NCBI GenBank assembly: GCA_002304445.1
Contig: NEVA01000002.1
Span: 124,001 to 188,000 of the forward strand
DNA length: 64,000 bases
From: Opitutia bacterium Tous-C4FEB
Lineage (GTDB): Bacteria > Verrucomicrobiota > Verrucomicrobiia > Opitutales > Opitutaceae
Reading direction: 5' to 3'
This document shows positions 21,450 to 29,366 of the stretch, piece after piece (within the stretch, counting starts at the first letter, position 1; every line of letters begins with the position of its first letter). Both the position numbers and the translations under genes were made by a program. The notes beneath the pieces are model-generated. The model worked only from the letters and a program-made list of their open reading frames with translations. It was not told the DNA's origin and did not search any database.

Positions 21450-21953
21450 CCTTTGCGGTCCCACTGAAGCCGACCGCGGGCAAAAGAAGTAGATTCGAAA
21501 TGGAACGAGAATCTAGACGGATGCCGAGTCGCTGCGGAAAAATTACTGTTCGGAAAAATGGGCACCCAACGCGCCTGAGTTTCGATGGAAAACTTAGCAG
21601 ACGATTCCACCAAAATATCTCGTGAAAGCGCGTACCCCTCGAAAAGTCGGATGGAACAAAAGTCGATTTCGTATCGCTTCGGCTCGATTTTTTTAAGTCA
21701 GATCGAAAGTTGGTTGACACGAAACTTTTCATGCGGCCACTTACGCTTTCTTTGTGTTATTTCCCAGCTGCACCCCGTAACCGCCGCCGATAAACCACTG
21801 CACTTGTTCCGAGCCTTTTTATCGGCATGATTCCTGCGAAACGGGCCAATTTGTGTTCCTAAATCTAAAATTGAAATTCCGACCCGCTTGTTGATTCAAA
21901 AAACTGAACTGTCTCAAACGTAAAAAGTTTTTCACCACCATCCACACACTCAT
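21450..21953. other. AT-richer intergenic region before the exbB operon
   Basis: About 500 bases with no gene I can support. Just after polX there is a weak hairpin, gcggtc...gaccgc (about 21456-21478), without a T-run. A TTGACA hexamer lies at 21714-21719 but lacks a convincing -10 at 16-18 bases. The last 100 bases are A/T-rich, as expected for a promoter region of the following operon. Confidence 0.4.
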
Positions 21954-22616
21954 ATGATTACCAGCCTACCGCTCGCGTTCCTCCTCAACATGACCACAAT
22001 GGAGCTCTTCAAACATGGAGGCCCAATCATGTGGCCCATTTTGTTGATCTCCTTGCTTGGTATCACCGTGATCGTCGAGCGCCTGCTCTTCATCATTAAG
22101 GAAAATGGACGGCGTGAACCCGAGGTTGTGGAAAAGATGCTTGAATGCGTAGAAAAAGGTGATGTCGCCGGCGCTTTGGCGCTGGGCAAAAAGAGCAATG
22201 ATTCTGTGGCCCGGATTCTTGTCTACAGCTTAAATAACAAACAGTACTCACTCGGAAACGCATTCGTCCGCGCTTCTGGTCAAGAGCTCTCTCGTTATTC
22301 GCAGGGCATGGCTACGCTCGACACCGTAATCACTTCAGCACCCCTTTTGGGACTTCTTGGAACAGTCACTGGCATGATGAAAACCTTCGGAAGCATGTCG
22401 GGCGATATCAGCGCGGCAGCAGGTGCGATCACTGGCGGTGTTGCTGAAGCTCTCATCGCGACCGCAGCCGGTTTGGCCATTGCGATCGCAGGTTTGCTTC
22501 CCTACAACTACATGAACGCCCGCACCGAGCAGGCGAAACAAGAAATTTCCGACGCTTCCCATGCGCTGGAGATCTTCCTGAAGAAGTCAGACACGCACGC
22601 AGCGACGAACCGTTGA
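21954..22616 (+). CDS. exbB: ExbB/TolQ-family proton channel subunit
   Basis: Inner-membrane stator that uses the proton gradient to drive TonB- or TolA-type partners. Three membrane segments are visible: about residues 24-45 (MWPILLISLLGITVIVERLLF), 117-140 (TVITSAPLLGLLGTVTGMM) and 158-185 (AEALIATAAGLAIAIAGLLPYNY). The conserved LLGLLGTVTGM and EALIATAAGLAIAI motifs are diagnostic. First of seven tandem genes ending at the terminator at 26817. No Shine-Dalgarno motif precedes the ATG at 21954; an internal ATG 12 codons later is an alternative. Confidence 0.93.
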   Translation: MITSLPLAFLLNMTTMELFKHGGPIMWPILLISLLGITVIVERLLFIIKENGRREPEVVEKMLECVEKGDVAGALALGKKSNDSVARILVYSLNNKQYSLGNAFVRASGQELSRYSQGMATLDTVITSAPLLGLLGTVTGMMKTFGSMSGDISAAAGAITGGVAEALIATAAGLAIAIAGLLPYNYMNARTEQAKQEISDASHALEIFLKKSDTHAATNR

Positions 22617-22671
22617 TATAGACGGTTAATCAACAGAAAAGAGATAGCCGAATTTAAAAACACATCTCAAT

Positions 22672-23106
22672 ATGGCTGGAACAAGCTCTGCCTCGCACGG
22701 TGATGGCCCAAAGAAGGCGCGTATTGAGATTATTCCTCTGATCGACGTTGTTTTCTTTTTGTTGGCTACGTTCGTTTTGTTCACCCTTTCGTTGAATAAG
22801 TCACAAGGTTTGAACGTAACTTTGCCGCAGTCTGAGACCGGCGAGGTTCGCGATCCAAGCGGCACGGCGACGATCACCGTAACGTCGGAGGGCACGATTG
22901 CTTGGGATAAGGACCCGGTTACATTGGACGAGTTTCTCACCCGTCTGAAATCCTTTAAGAACACACACGCGGACGAGGCGAAGATTTTGATCAACGGAGA
23001 TGAGAATGCTCCGTTTAACCAAGCGATCTACGTTTTCGACGAGGTCCGTAAGTCGGGAATTCAAAAGGTGTTGATTGAAACACGGGTTAAACCGCCTTCC
23101 ACATAA
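22672..23106 (+). CDS. exbD: ExbD/TolR-family protein, first paralogue
   Basis: Single-pass partner of ExbB. The membrane helix starts with the proton-carrying Asp in IPLIDVVFFLLATFV at about residues 22-36. The periplasmic domain (about 45-144) is TolR-like, ending in DEVRKSGIQKVLIETR. Its membrane block from KKARIE to SLNK is residue-for-residue the same as in the next gene, while the periplasmic part differs. A 15-residue Ser/Gly-rich N-terminal extension precedes the basic KKARIE. It lies 55 bases after exbB. Confidence 0.93.
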   Translation: MAGTSSASHGDGPKKARIEIIPLIDVVFFLLATFVLFTLSLNKSQGLNVTLPQSETGEVRDPSGTATITVTSEGTIAWDKDPVTLDEFLTRLKSFKNTHADEAKILINGDENAPFNQAIYVFDEVRKSGIQKVLIETRVKPPST

Positions 23107-23162
23107 ACTAAGCGTATAGTCCGGAAAATTGGGCGACCAAAACTTTAGCGACTCACCATAGT

Positions 23163-23561
23163 ATGAAAAAAGCTCGTATTGAAATCATTCCATTGATCGA
23201 CGTCGTTTTCTTCCTTTTGGCGACCTTTGTTTTGTTCACACTCTCGTTGAACAAGATCCAAGCCGTTCCTTTGAATCTTCCGGTGGCCAATCCAAATCCA
23301 ACCTCGAAGCCGGATGAAGATAGCGTGACGCTACAAGTCTCTGATCAAGGCACGTGCTACTGGAACAAAGAGCTGATCACTATTCAGGAAATTCGTCCCC
23401 GTTTGAATCAATATAAAACCCAAGTACCCACTCCACGGGTTCTCATCGCCGGTGACGACAAAGCGCGCTTCGGGACCGCCGTTCTAGCACTGGATGAAGT
23501 ACGAAAAGCTGGAATTGAACAAGTCTCCGTCGAAACCGTCGTGCGCGGCACGGGAAAGTAA
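23163..23561 (+). CDS. exbD: ExbD/TolR-family protein, second paralogue
   Basis: Second single-pass ExbD of the operon (132 residues). It begins directly with MKKARIEIIPLID and has the same membrane helix as its upstream neighbour. The periplasmic part diverges, with PLNLPVANPNPTSKPDEDSV and a C-terminal LDEVRKAGIEQVSVETV. The two probably form a heterodimer inside one ExbB pentamer, or alternate stators. No Shine-Dalgarno motif. tonB follows after 18 bases. Confidence 0.93.
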   Translation: MKKARIEIIPLIDVVFFLLATFVLFTLSLNKIQAVPLNLPVANPNPTSKPDEDSVTLQVSDQGTCYWNKELITIQEIRPRLNQYKTQVPTPRVLIAGDDKARFGTAVLALDEVRKAGIEQVSVETVVRGTGK

Positions 23562-23579
23562 ATTCAACCTCCTCGAAAA

Positions 23580-24236
23580 ATGCGCCGCGACCTCATAATT
23601 GGTATATTGGTTTCCTTCGCTCTTCACGGAGGGTTGGCTTGGATCGGTGAGTATAAACCCGCCTCTGATGTCAAGAAGGTGGTTGATGATGCTCCAACCA
23701 TCCAGTTGATGGAAATGCCGAAAGTAGAACCAGACGAACCCGAGCCGGTTGAGACCAACGAAGCGCCACCAAAACCAGCTGATTTTGCGCCGCCGATGCA
23801 GACGGATGTTCCGCAGATCATTACAGATACCTCTTTCGTTCAGAAACTACAACCCCCTCCTCCAGAGGGACTCACTATCAACCGTGGCGCCATTACGATT
23901 CCGCAAGGACAAGTAGGCGGTTTGGGTAAAGGTATTGAGGTGTTCGATATATCGAAACTCGATCAGCAGCCGGTTGCTCGTTTTCAAGCACGTCCCCAAT
24001 ATCCATTCGAAATGCGTCGCGCTGGGATTGCGGGTGAGGTTTTGGTCGATTTCATCGTAGATTCCAATGGTGACGTTCGAAATGCTTATGCGGTGCGCTC
24101 CTCGCAACGGGAATTCGAGGCTGCTGCCGTACAAGCGGTTTCAAAATGGAAGTTCAGGCCTGGCAAGAAAGGTGGTCGGAATGTAAACACGCACATGCAG
24201 GTCCCGATTGTTTTCACGCTCAACGAAGAATCCTGA
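23580..24236 (+). CDS. tonB: TonB-family energy transducer
   Basis: Couples the ExbB/ExbD proton motor to outer-membrane receptors. One N-terminal membrane helix (residues about 5-22, LIIGILVSFALHGGLAWI with the conserved-type His). A Pro/Glu-rich spacer (about 40-90: PKVEPDEPEPVETNEAPPKP) follows, then the C-terminal TonB domain (about 130-218) with PQYPFEMRRAGIAGEVLVDF, FEAAAVQAVSKWKFRPG and QVPIVFTL. Length of 218 residues is normal. No TonB-dependent receptor gene lies in the window. Confidence 0.93.
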   Translation: MRRDLIIGILVSFALHGGLAWIGEYKPASDVKKVVDDAPTIQLMEMPKVEPDEPEPVETNEAPPKPADFAPPMQTDVPQIITDTSFVQKLQPPPPEGLTINRGAITIPQGQVGGLGKGIEVFDISKLDQQPVARFQARPQYPFEMRRAGIAGEVLVDFIVDSNGDVRNAYAVRSSQREFEAAAVQAVSKWKFRPGKKGGRNVNTHMQVPIVFTLNEES

Positions 24237-24251
24237 TAGGAGAATTATACA

Positions 24252-25664
24252 GTGATTTTTAATCTTACCCAATTACGCCTTCGCCCCAGAGCACTCTTCC
24301 TTTTCGTTGCGTTGCTAACTTCGGTCACGATTCTCCCTAACCGGTCCGGCGCGGCCGAGGAACAAGGGCCCCCTGGGTTGAATGAAAAGGTGAGCGAAGC
24401 TCTGCAGCAAAAGATGAAACCTTTGCTGGATGCTAAGAATTGGGATGGAGCCATGGCAGTAATCGATAGTGTGTTGGTTGGTCTTGATCCCAATGGTTAC
24501 GATACCGCCTTCCTATCTGATATTAAGGCCAAGATATTCCTCCAGAAAAACGATTACGCCTCGGCGATTGGACCCATGGAAACTACTCTTCGCTTGGCCG
24601 ATGCGAACAAGAATTTCTTCGATAAAAAAACTATTTTAGATGTGGTCTATTTTCTGGCCCAGATTTACTACCAAGAGGGAACTTCGAGTAAGGATCCGAC
24701 AGTTCAAAAGAACTATTTCAACAAGTCTTCGGCATATATAAAGCGTTGGCTCCAAACGACCCCTAAGAAGAATCAAGAAGCCTCACTTTTCTACGCTTCG
24801 ATTCTGTACAATCAGGCCGTCGTTAATCCAGACAAGGTAGATCTCGAATTGATCAAGCGAGTTCAAACCGAAGTTCAGGAGGGACTGTTGACCTCGTTGA
24901 AGCCAAAAGAGGGGTTTTATGTCCTCCTGTTGGCCTCGCTTCAACAGATCGGCGATCTCGCAGGTTCCGCCGAGGTTTTGGAACAAATGGTGAAGGTTAA
25001 ACCCGACAACAGGACTTATTGGTTACAGTTGCTCGCCACCTACCTCAATTTGGGTGGTGGGACCGAGAAAGATGAGCAGAAGAGCCGAGAGAGCTTTGCT
25101 CGTGCGATTAACACGATGGAAAGGGCTCAGGCCTTGGGGCTAATGCAGACCCCCAAGGATAACTACAATCTAGTTACAATGTATTACAATGCGGGTCAGT
25201 TCGGGAGAGCCACCGATCTGCTTTATTCTGGGCTTAAATCGGGAGCGATTGAGTCGGATCTGAAAAATTGGCAACTTCTGGCCTATTCCTATCAACAAAT
25301 CGGGCGCGATGCCCAGGCTATTGCGGTGTTGAAAGAAGCGGGCACAGCCTTTCCGAGCGGCCAAATAGAGTTTCAGATCGGGCAGATTTATTCCCAGATG
25401 GATAATAGGACAGCTGAAGCGTATGCATACTATTCGAAGGCCGTAGAAAAAGGTGGGCTAGAAAAGCCGCACTCCGCCTACATGTTCCTCGCCTACACCG
25501 CTTTTGAACTTGAAAAATTTGACGAGGCTCTAGCTGCAATCAACAAGACCATTGGGTCTCCCGATGGGCAAAAAGATGCTCAAGCTCCTCGTCTCAAACA
25601 AGCGATCGAGGATGCCGTCAAAGAGCGCGAAGCGATGAAACAGACAGCCGAAATCAAGAAATAA
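24252..25664 (+). CDS. Exported TPR-repeat protein of the exb-tonB operon
   Basis: 470-residue protein with an N-terminal export signal (LRPRALFLFVALLTSV, likely cleavage near GAAEE), so periplasmic. Helical repeats fill the rest; recognisable TPR-like units include AKNWDGAMAVIDSVLVGLDP, NDYASAIGPMETTLRLA, AYSYQQIGRDAQAIAVLKEA and AYTAFELEKFDEALAAINK. The GTG start at 24252 is one of few here with an upstream aggaga. Its position after tonB suggests a scaffold for the motor complex, loosely comparable to CpoB/YbgF beside Tol genes; that is inference from context. Confidence 0.85.
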   Translation: MIFNLTQLRLRPRALFLFVALLTSVTILPNRSGAAEEQGPPGLNEKVSEALQQKMKPLLDAKNWDGAMAVIDSVLVGLDPNGYDTAFLSDIKAKIFLQKNDYASAIGPMETTLRLADANKNFFDKKTILDVVYFLAQIYYQEGTSSKDPTVQKNYFNKSSAYIKRWLQTTPKKNQEASLFYASILYNQAVVNPDKVDLELIKRVQTEVQEGLLTSLKPKEGFYVLLLASLQQIGDLAGSAEVLEQMVKVKPDNRTYWLQLLATYLNLGGGTEKDEQKSRESFARAINTMERAQALGLMQTPKDNYNLVTMYYNAGQFGRATDLLYSGLKSGAIESDLKNWQLLAYSYQQIGRDAQAIAVLKEAGTAFPSGQIEFQIGQIYSQMDNRTAEAYAYYSKAVEKGGLEKPHSAYMFLAYTAFELEKFDEALAAINKTIGSPDGQKDAQAPRLKQAIEDAVKEREAMKQTAEIKK

Positions 25665-25681
25665 CCTAAATCTATTTTCCC

Positions 25682-26236
25682 ATGAAAAAAGCCCAAGCCT
25701 ATTTTCTCGTTCCACTTATTGGCATGATCGTGTTTGGTGCCATCTATTGGAATTTTAACGCCGGTGATGAACAGCGCCAAGCTGCAAAAGCTGCTGAATT
25801 CAAGAAGATGCGTAACGACAAGTTGCTTGAAGATGCTCGTTTGAGAGAAAAGGCGGTAAAGGATGCTATATCTTCACAGGAAAAACGGAGAGCAGAAAAA
25901 GAGGTTAAAGACGCCCGTGATCGGAAAGACAAAGAAGAGCGTGAGAATGCAAACCAAGCTAGAACCAAAGCTTTCCGCGACTCCGAGAAGCTACAAAAGC
26001 AGGTTGAACGTTTAACTAAAGAGGTGGCTACCACCAAAGAGGAGATTTCGAAGATTGAAGATGATAAAAAGCGGTTAGTCGATGAGGTTACTTTTATCAA
26101 AGGCTTTGTTAAAAAAGTAGAGGGTAACGCGAAAGGTCTAACTGACGTTATCGAGCGAATTAATGCAGCGGATGCCGCTGCCGAGGCAGCGGCGAGAGTG
26201 GCAGCAGCGGCGGCCGCTGCAGCAGCGAAGAAGTAA
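25682..26236 (+). CDS. Membrane-anchored coiled-coil protein 1 (TolA-like layout)
   Basis: 184 residues: a short basic start, one membrane helix (residues about 6-26, YFLVPLIGMIVFGAIYWNF), then a charged Lys/Glu/Ala-rich helix to the end with heptad-like spacing (KLQKQVERLTKEVATTKEEI, SKIEDDKKRLVDEV). It ends in an Ala-rich tract. This layout resembles domains I and II of TolA without the globular domain III. No family name can be assigned. It lies 17 bases after the TPR gene and is followed by a similar gene. Confidence 0.75.
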   Translation: MKKAQAYFLVPLIGMIVFGAIYWNFNAGDEQRQAAKAAEFKKMRNDKLLEDARLREKAVKDAISSQEKRRAEKEVKDARDRKDKEERENANQARTKAFRDSEKLQKQVERLTKEVATTKEEISKIEDDKKRLVDEVTFIKGFVKKVEGNAKGLTDVIERINAADAAAEAAARVAAAAAAAAAKK

Positions 26237-26256
26237 TTTAAAATTTCTACAATATC

Positions 26257-26793
26257 ATGAAAAAGTGGATGTATGTAATCTTCCCGGGGATCATGTTGGC
26301 GGTCTTCTTGGTTATTTATTCTTCAGCGATGAAGGATGTTGAACTGGCGACGCAAAAAAAAGCGGAAGAAGTTGCCAAGATGAAGGCGGCGGACGAAGCG
26401 AAAAAGAAGGTGGCCGAGGAGAAGGCTCGCGAAGATTCCGCGCGCCGCTCAGCTGAGCGCGCAGCTGAAGACGCAAAACGTGAGGCGGATCGGATCGCCA
26501 AGTGGCAAAATGAGAGCAAGAAAATTCAGGACGACACCGACAAGGCGCAAGCTGATGCTGATCGTTACAACAAGGAGGTTGCCGCTCTCGAGTTAACGCT
26601 TGATTCCCTAAAAAAATCGAAGGACAAAGCGAGCAGGGAAGCCTTTGATTTGGTCAAACAAGTGGAGCGCGCAAAGGTCGACCGACGCAATGCAGAGATA
26701 GAGATCCAGCGATTGACGGAGATGGTATCTCGGCGAGCAGCGGAAAGCTCGCTTACGCGTCCGCCAGCTATACCGACCGCGCCTAAATCCTAA
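26257..26793 (+). CDS. Membrane-anchored coiled-coil protein 2 (TolA-like layout)
   Basis: 178 residues with the same plan as its upstream neighbour: MKKWMY start, one membrane helix (about 5-24, VIFPGIMLAVFLVIYSSA), a long Ala/Lys/Glu helix (VAKMKAADEAKKKVAEEKAR, ERAAEDAKREADRIAKW), and a second coiled-coil stretch (ALELTLDSLKKSKDKASREA). The end is Pro-rich (RPPAIPTAPKS). Last gene before the terminator at 26817. The two may pair with each other; similarity beyond composition is weak. Function is not known. Confidence 0.75.
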   Translation: MKKWMYVIFPGIMLAVFLVIYSSAMKDVELATQKKAEEVAKMKAADEAKKKVAEEKAREDSARRSAERAAEDAKREADRIAKWQNESKKIQDDTDKAQADADRYNKEVAALELTLDSLKKSKDKASREAFDLVKQVERAKVDRRNAEIEIQRLTEMVSRRAAESSLTRPPAIPTAPKS

Positions 26794-26816
26794 GGTAAAT
26801 TTAAGATATTTTTTTC

Positions 26817-26858
26817 AAAAATCGCCGTCTCCGGAAACTGAGACGGCGATTTTTTTGT
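26817..26858 (+). terminator. Rho-independent terminator of the exb-tonB operon
   Basis: Perfect 11-bp stem atcgccgtctc (26821-26831) and gagacggcgat (26840-26850) with loop cggaaact, flanked by A's on the left and seven T's on the right. It closes the seven-gene operon 28 bases after the last stop codon. Confidence 0.93.
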
Positions 26859-26949
26859 TGGTACTCTCGGAAGACCCAATTTCTCGTTCAGGATTTGTTT
26901 TTAAACTCTGAACTTTTGCGAGTTAAGGAAAGAGTTCGTCAAAAACCTA

Positions 26950-28659
26950 ATGGCCACCATTTCCGTAAAGTCGAAGAAGCAAAATACTTTTGATGCGATT
27001 GTTATTGGATCGGGTATTAGCGGCGGTTGGGCGGCGAAGGAACTTGCCGAGAAAGGTTTGAAGACACTCGTTCTCGAGCGTGGTCGAGATGTTAAGCATG
27101 GGGATTACCCTACTGCATTAACAGATAGTTGGGAATTTGAAGGTCGGAACCGGATACTTCCTGAGGCGGTTAACCGACAGGCAAAACAACATCGAACCGG
27201 CTATACCACAAGTCCAGCGTCGGCCCATTGGTTCGCTGATGATATCGATAGTCCGTATTCGGAAGATAAACGCTTCGACTGGATGCGCGGTTATCACGTC
27301 GGGGGACGATCGCTCACTTGGGGGCGCCAATCCTATCGTTTTAGCGAGCAGGATTTTGAAGCTAATGCAAAAGAGGGCATCGCGATCGATTGGCCAATTC
27401 GTTATGGGGATTTGGCGCCTTGGTATGACTATGTTGAACGATTTTCAGGTATTAGTGGCACTATAGACGGTCTCCCTCAGTTGCCCGATGGGCAGTTTTT
27501 GCCACCAATGGAGATGAACTGCCTTGAACGAGACGTGAAGCGACGCGTTGCGGTCTCGTTTGGTGGGCGGCCAATAATAATCGGTCGGGTCGCCAATCTC
27601 ACCCAATCTCACAATGGACGGGCCACTTGCCAGTATCGGAATCGCTGTATCCGCGGCTGTCCGTATGGGGCCTATTTCAGTAGTAACGCCGCGACTTTGC
27701 CCGCTGGTTACGCTTCGGGTAACCTAACGCTCAGACCTTTCTCGATTGTAAATTCAATTAGCTACGATGAGGAAAAAAAACGTGCAATTGGGGTCAAGGT
27801 CATCGACGCGGAGACGAGTGAGGTCATCGAGTATTATGCAAAGGTCATTTTCTCGTGTGCCTCTGCGGTTGCTTCGACGTTCATTTTAATGAACTCGGTA
27901 TCTGATCGTTTTCCGCGCGGACTGGGCAATGATAGCGGCGAGCTGGGGCACAACTTGATGGACCATCATTTCAAAGTTGGAGCTGCTGGTATTTCCGAAG
28001 AATTCGGCGACATGTATTTCCGCGGGCAGCGGCCAAACGGCATTTATATCCCCCGATTCCGCAATATTGATCGGCAATCAATGCGAAAGGACTATGTGCG
28101 GGGCTTTGGCTATCAGGGAAGCGCGAGTCGCACGGACTGGGCGCGTGGAATCAAGGAATTGACCGCTTTCGGCTCAAAGTTTAAGGCCGACATGATCGCT
28201 CCTGGACCGTGGCGTTTCGGCATCGGGGCGTGGGGTGAGTGCTTGCCCTATCATGAAAACCGGCTATTTCTCAACCCGAAGTTGCGCGATAAATGGGGTC
28301 AACCGACGGTCACGTTTGATTGTGAGTGGAAGGCCAACGAATATGCGATGCGCAAAGACATGAAGGTGTCGGCGGTGGAAATGTTAGAGGCTGCCGGATT
28401 AAAGGATGTAACGCCTTTTGATGACGTCAGTGCTCCTGGTATGTGTATTCACGAGATGGGAACCGCGCGGATGGGGCGTGATCCAAAAACTTCGGTCCTC
28501 AACCAGTGGAACCAAGTACACGCCGTGCCCAATGTTTTTGTGACGGACGGGGCGTGTATGACCTCAAACTCGTGCGTGAATCCCTCGCTTACTTATATGG
28601 CACTGACTGCTCGGGCGTGTGATCACGCGGTGAGTGAGCTCAAAAAGCAAAACCTCTAA
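26950..28659 (+). CDS. GMC-family FAD oxidoreductase (sugar dehydrogenase large subunit)
   Basis: 569-residue GMC flavoprotein. An FAD-binding GSGISGGWAAKEL segment near the N terminus, an early LVLERGRD, the GYHVGGRSLTWGRQSYRF loop, and the C-terminal MCIHEMGTARMG and SNSCVNPSLTYMALTARACD bearing the His/Asn active-site pair. A Cys-rich insert CQYRNRCIRGCPYGA is also typical of gluconate 2-dehydrogenase or glucoside 3-dehydrogenase large subunits. It has no signal peptide; the next gene carries a Tat signal and would export it as a complex. Likely oxidises a sugar hydroxyl; C3 oxidation is inferred from the DUF1080 gene downstream. Confidence 0.88.
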   Translation: MATISVKSKKQNTFDAIVIGSGISGGWAAKELAEKGLKTLVLERGRDVKHGDYPTALTDSWEFEGRNRILPEAVNRQAKQHRTGYTTSPASAHWFADDIDSPYSEDKRFDWMRGYHVGGRSLTWGRQSYRFSEQDFEANAKEGIAIDWPIRYGDLAPWYDYVERFSGISGTIDGLPQLPDGQFLPPMEMNCLERDVKRRVAVSFGGRPIIIGRVANLTQSHNGRATCQYRNRCIRGCPYGAYFSSNAATLPAGYASGNLTLRPFSIVNSISYDEEKKRAIGVKVIDAETSEVIEYYAKVIFSCASAVASTFILMNSVSDRFPRGLGNDSGELGHNLMDHHFKVGAAGISEEFGDMYFRGQRPNGIYIPRFRNIDRQSMRKDYVRGFGYQGSASRTDWARGIKELTAFGSKFKADMIAPGPWRFGIGAWGECLPYHENRLFLNPKLRDKWGQPTVTFDCEWKANEYAMRKDMKVSAVEMLEAAGLKDVTPFDDVSAPGMCIHEMGTARMGRDPKTSVLNQWNQVHAVPNVFVTDGACMTSNSCVNPSLTYMALTARACDHAVSELKKQNL

Positions 28660-28677
28660 TTTGAGAAGGTTTTCCCG

Positions 28678-29289
28678 ATGATTTTTTCAAATCCTAGCCT
28701 TTGCTCCGAAGATGACGATGGGGCGCTCAAGATTTCGCGACGGGAAGCTCTCCGGCGCGCAGCGCTGATGCTTGGAGTCGCCCTGACGCCCTCACTACTC
28801 TCGACCGCACTTCAGGCGCAAAGCGGGGCAACTGCTAAGGTCCTAGGCCTCCAGTATCTAAATGAAAATCAGCGGCTAACGGTTGCCATTATCGCGGAGC
28901 GAATTCTGCCTAAGTCTGACACCCCCGGTGCGGTCGATGCGGGGGTTCCTGAGTTCATTGATATCATTTATGGCAAGTATCTTAATGAGGACGACAAGAT
29001 CATGTTTTCCGCCGGGTTGGACGGGGTTGCAGAACGGGCGCTGAAACTCTACGGGAAAAGCATTTCTCAGCTTTCGTCAGAGGAGCAGGACCTCTTACTT
29101 CGGGATATCGCCCGCGCATCCCAATCCTTGCCCAAATCTTTTTTTCTTCAAATCAAAGAGCTCACGGTCGTCGGATATTTTACCTCCGAGCTCGTGGGCA
29201 AAACGGTCCTCAAGTATGATCCAATTCCAGGGCGTTACGATCCCTGCATTCCTTTGTCCGAGGTAGGTAATGCACAGTGGACTAGGTAA
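28678..29289 (+). CDS. Gluconate 2-dehydrogenase subunit 3-like protein with Tat signal
   Basis: 203-residue small subunit that accompanies GMC dehydrogenases. A twin-arginine signal is visible at about residues 20-50: SRREALRRAALMLG, then a hydrophobic stretch ending in LQAQS. The mature part has NENQRLTVAIIAERILPKSDTPGAVDAGV, the common opening of this family. It starts 18 bases after the GMC gene. No cytochrome c third subunit follows, so the electron acceptor is unclear. Confidence 0.85.
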   Translation: MIFSNPSLCSEDDDGALKISRREALRRAALMLGVALTPSLLSTALQAQSGATAKVLGLQYLNENQRLTVAIIAERILPKSDTPGAVDAGVPEFIDIIYGKYLNEDDKIMFSAGLDGVAERALKLYGKSISQLSSEEQDLLLRDIARASQSLPKSFFLQIKELTVVGYFTSELVGKTVLKYDPIPGRYDPCIPLSEVGNAQWTR

Positions 29290-29366
29290 GATCTTTTTTA
29301 AGCGATGATTCGACCCAGCTGAGTTGCCACTTAGCGCGCCGTTCACTGATTCCCTCGTATTATATT

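Noticed and set aside
21714-21745. TTGACA-based sigma-70 promoter for the exb operon
   Set aside because: The hexamer is exact but no acceptable -10 follows at 16-18 bases, and it lies over 200 bases from exbB.
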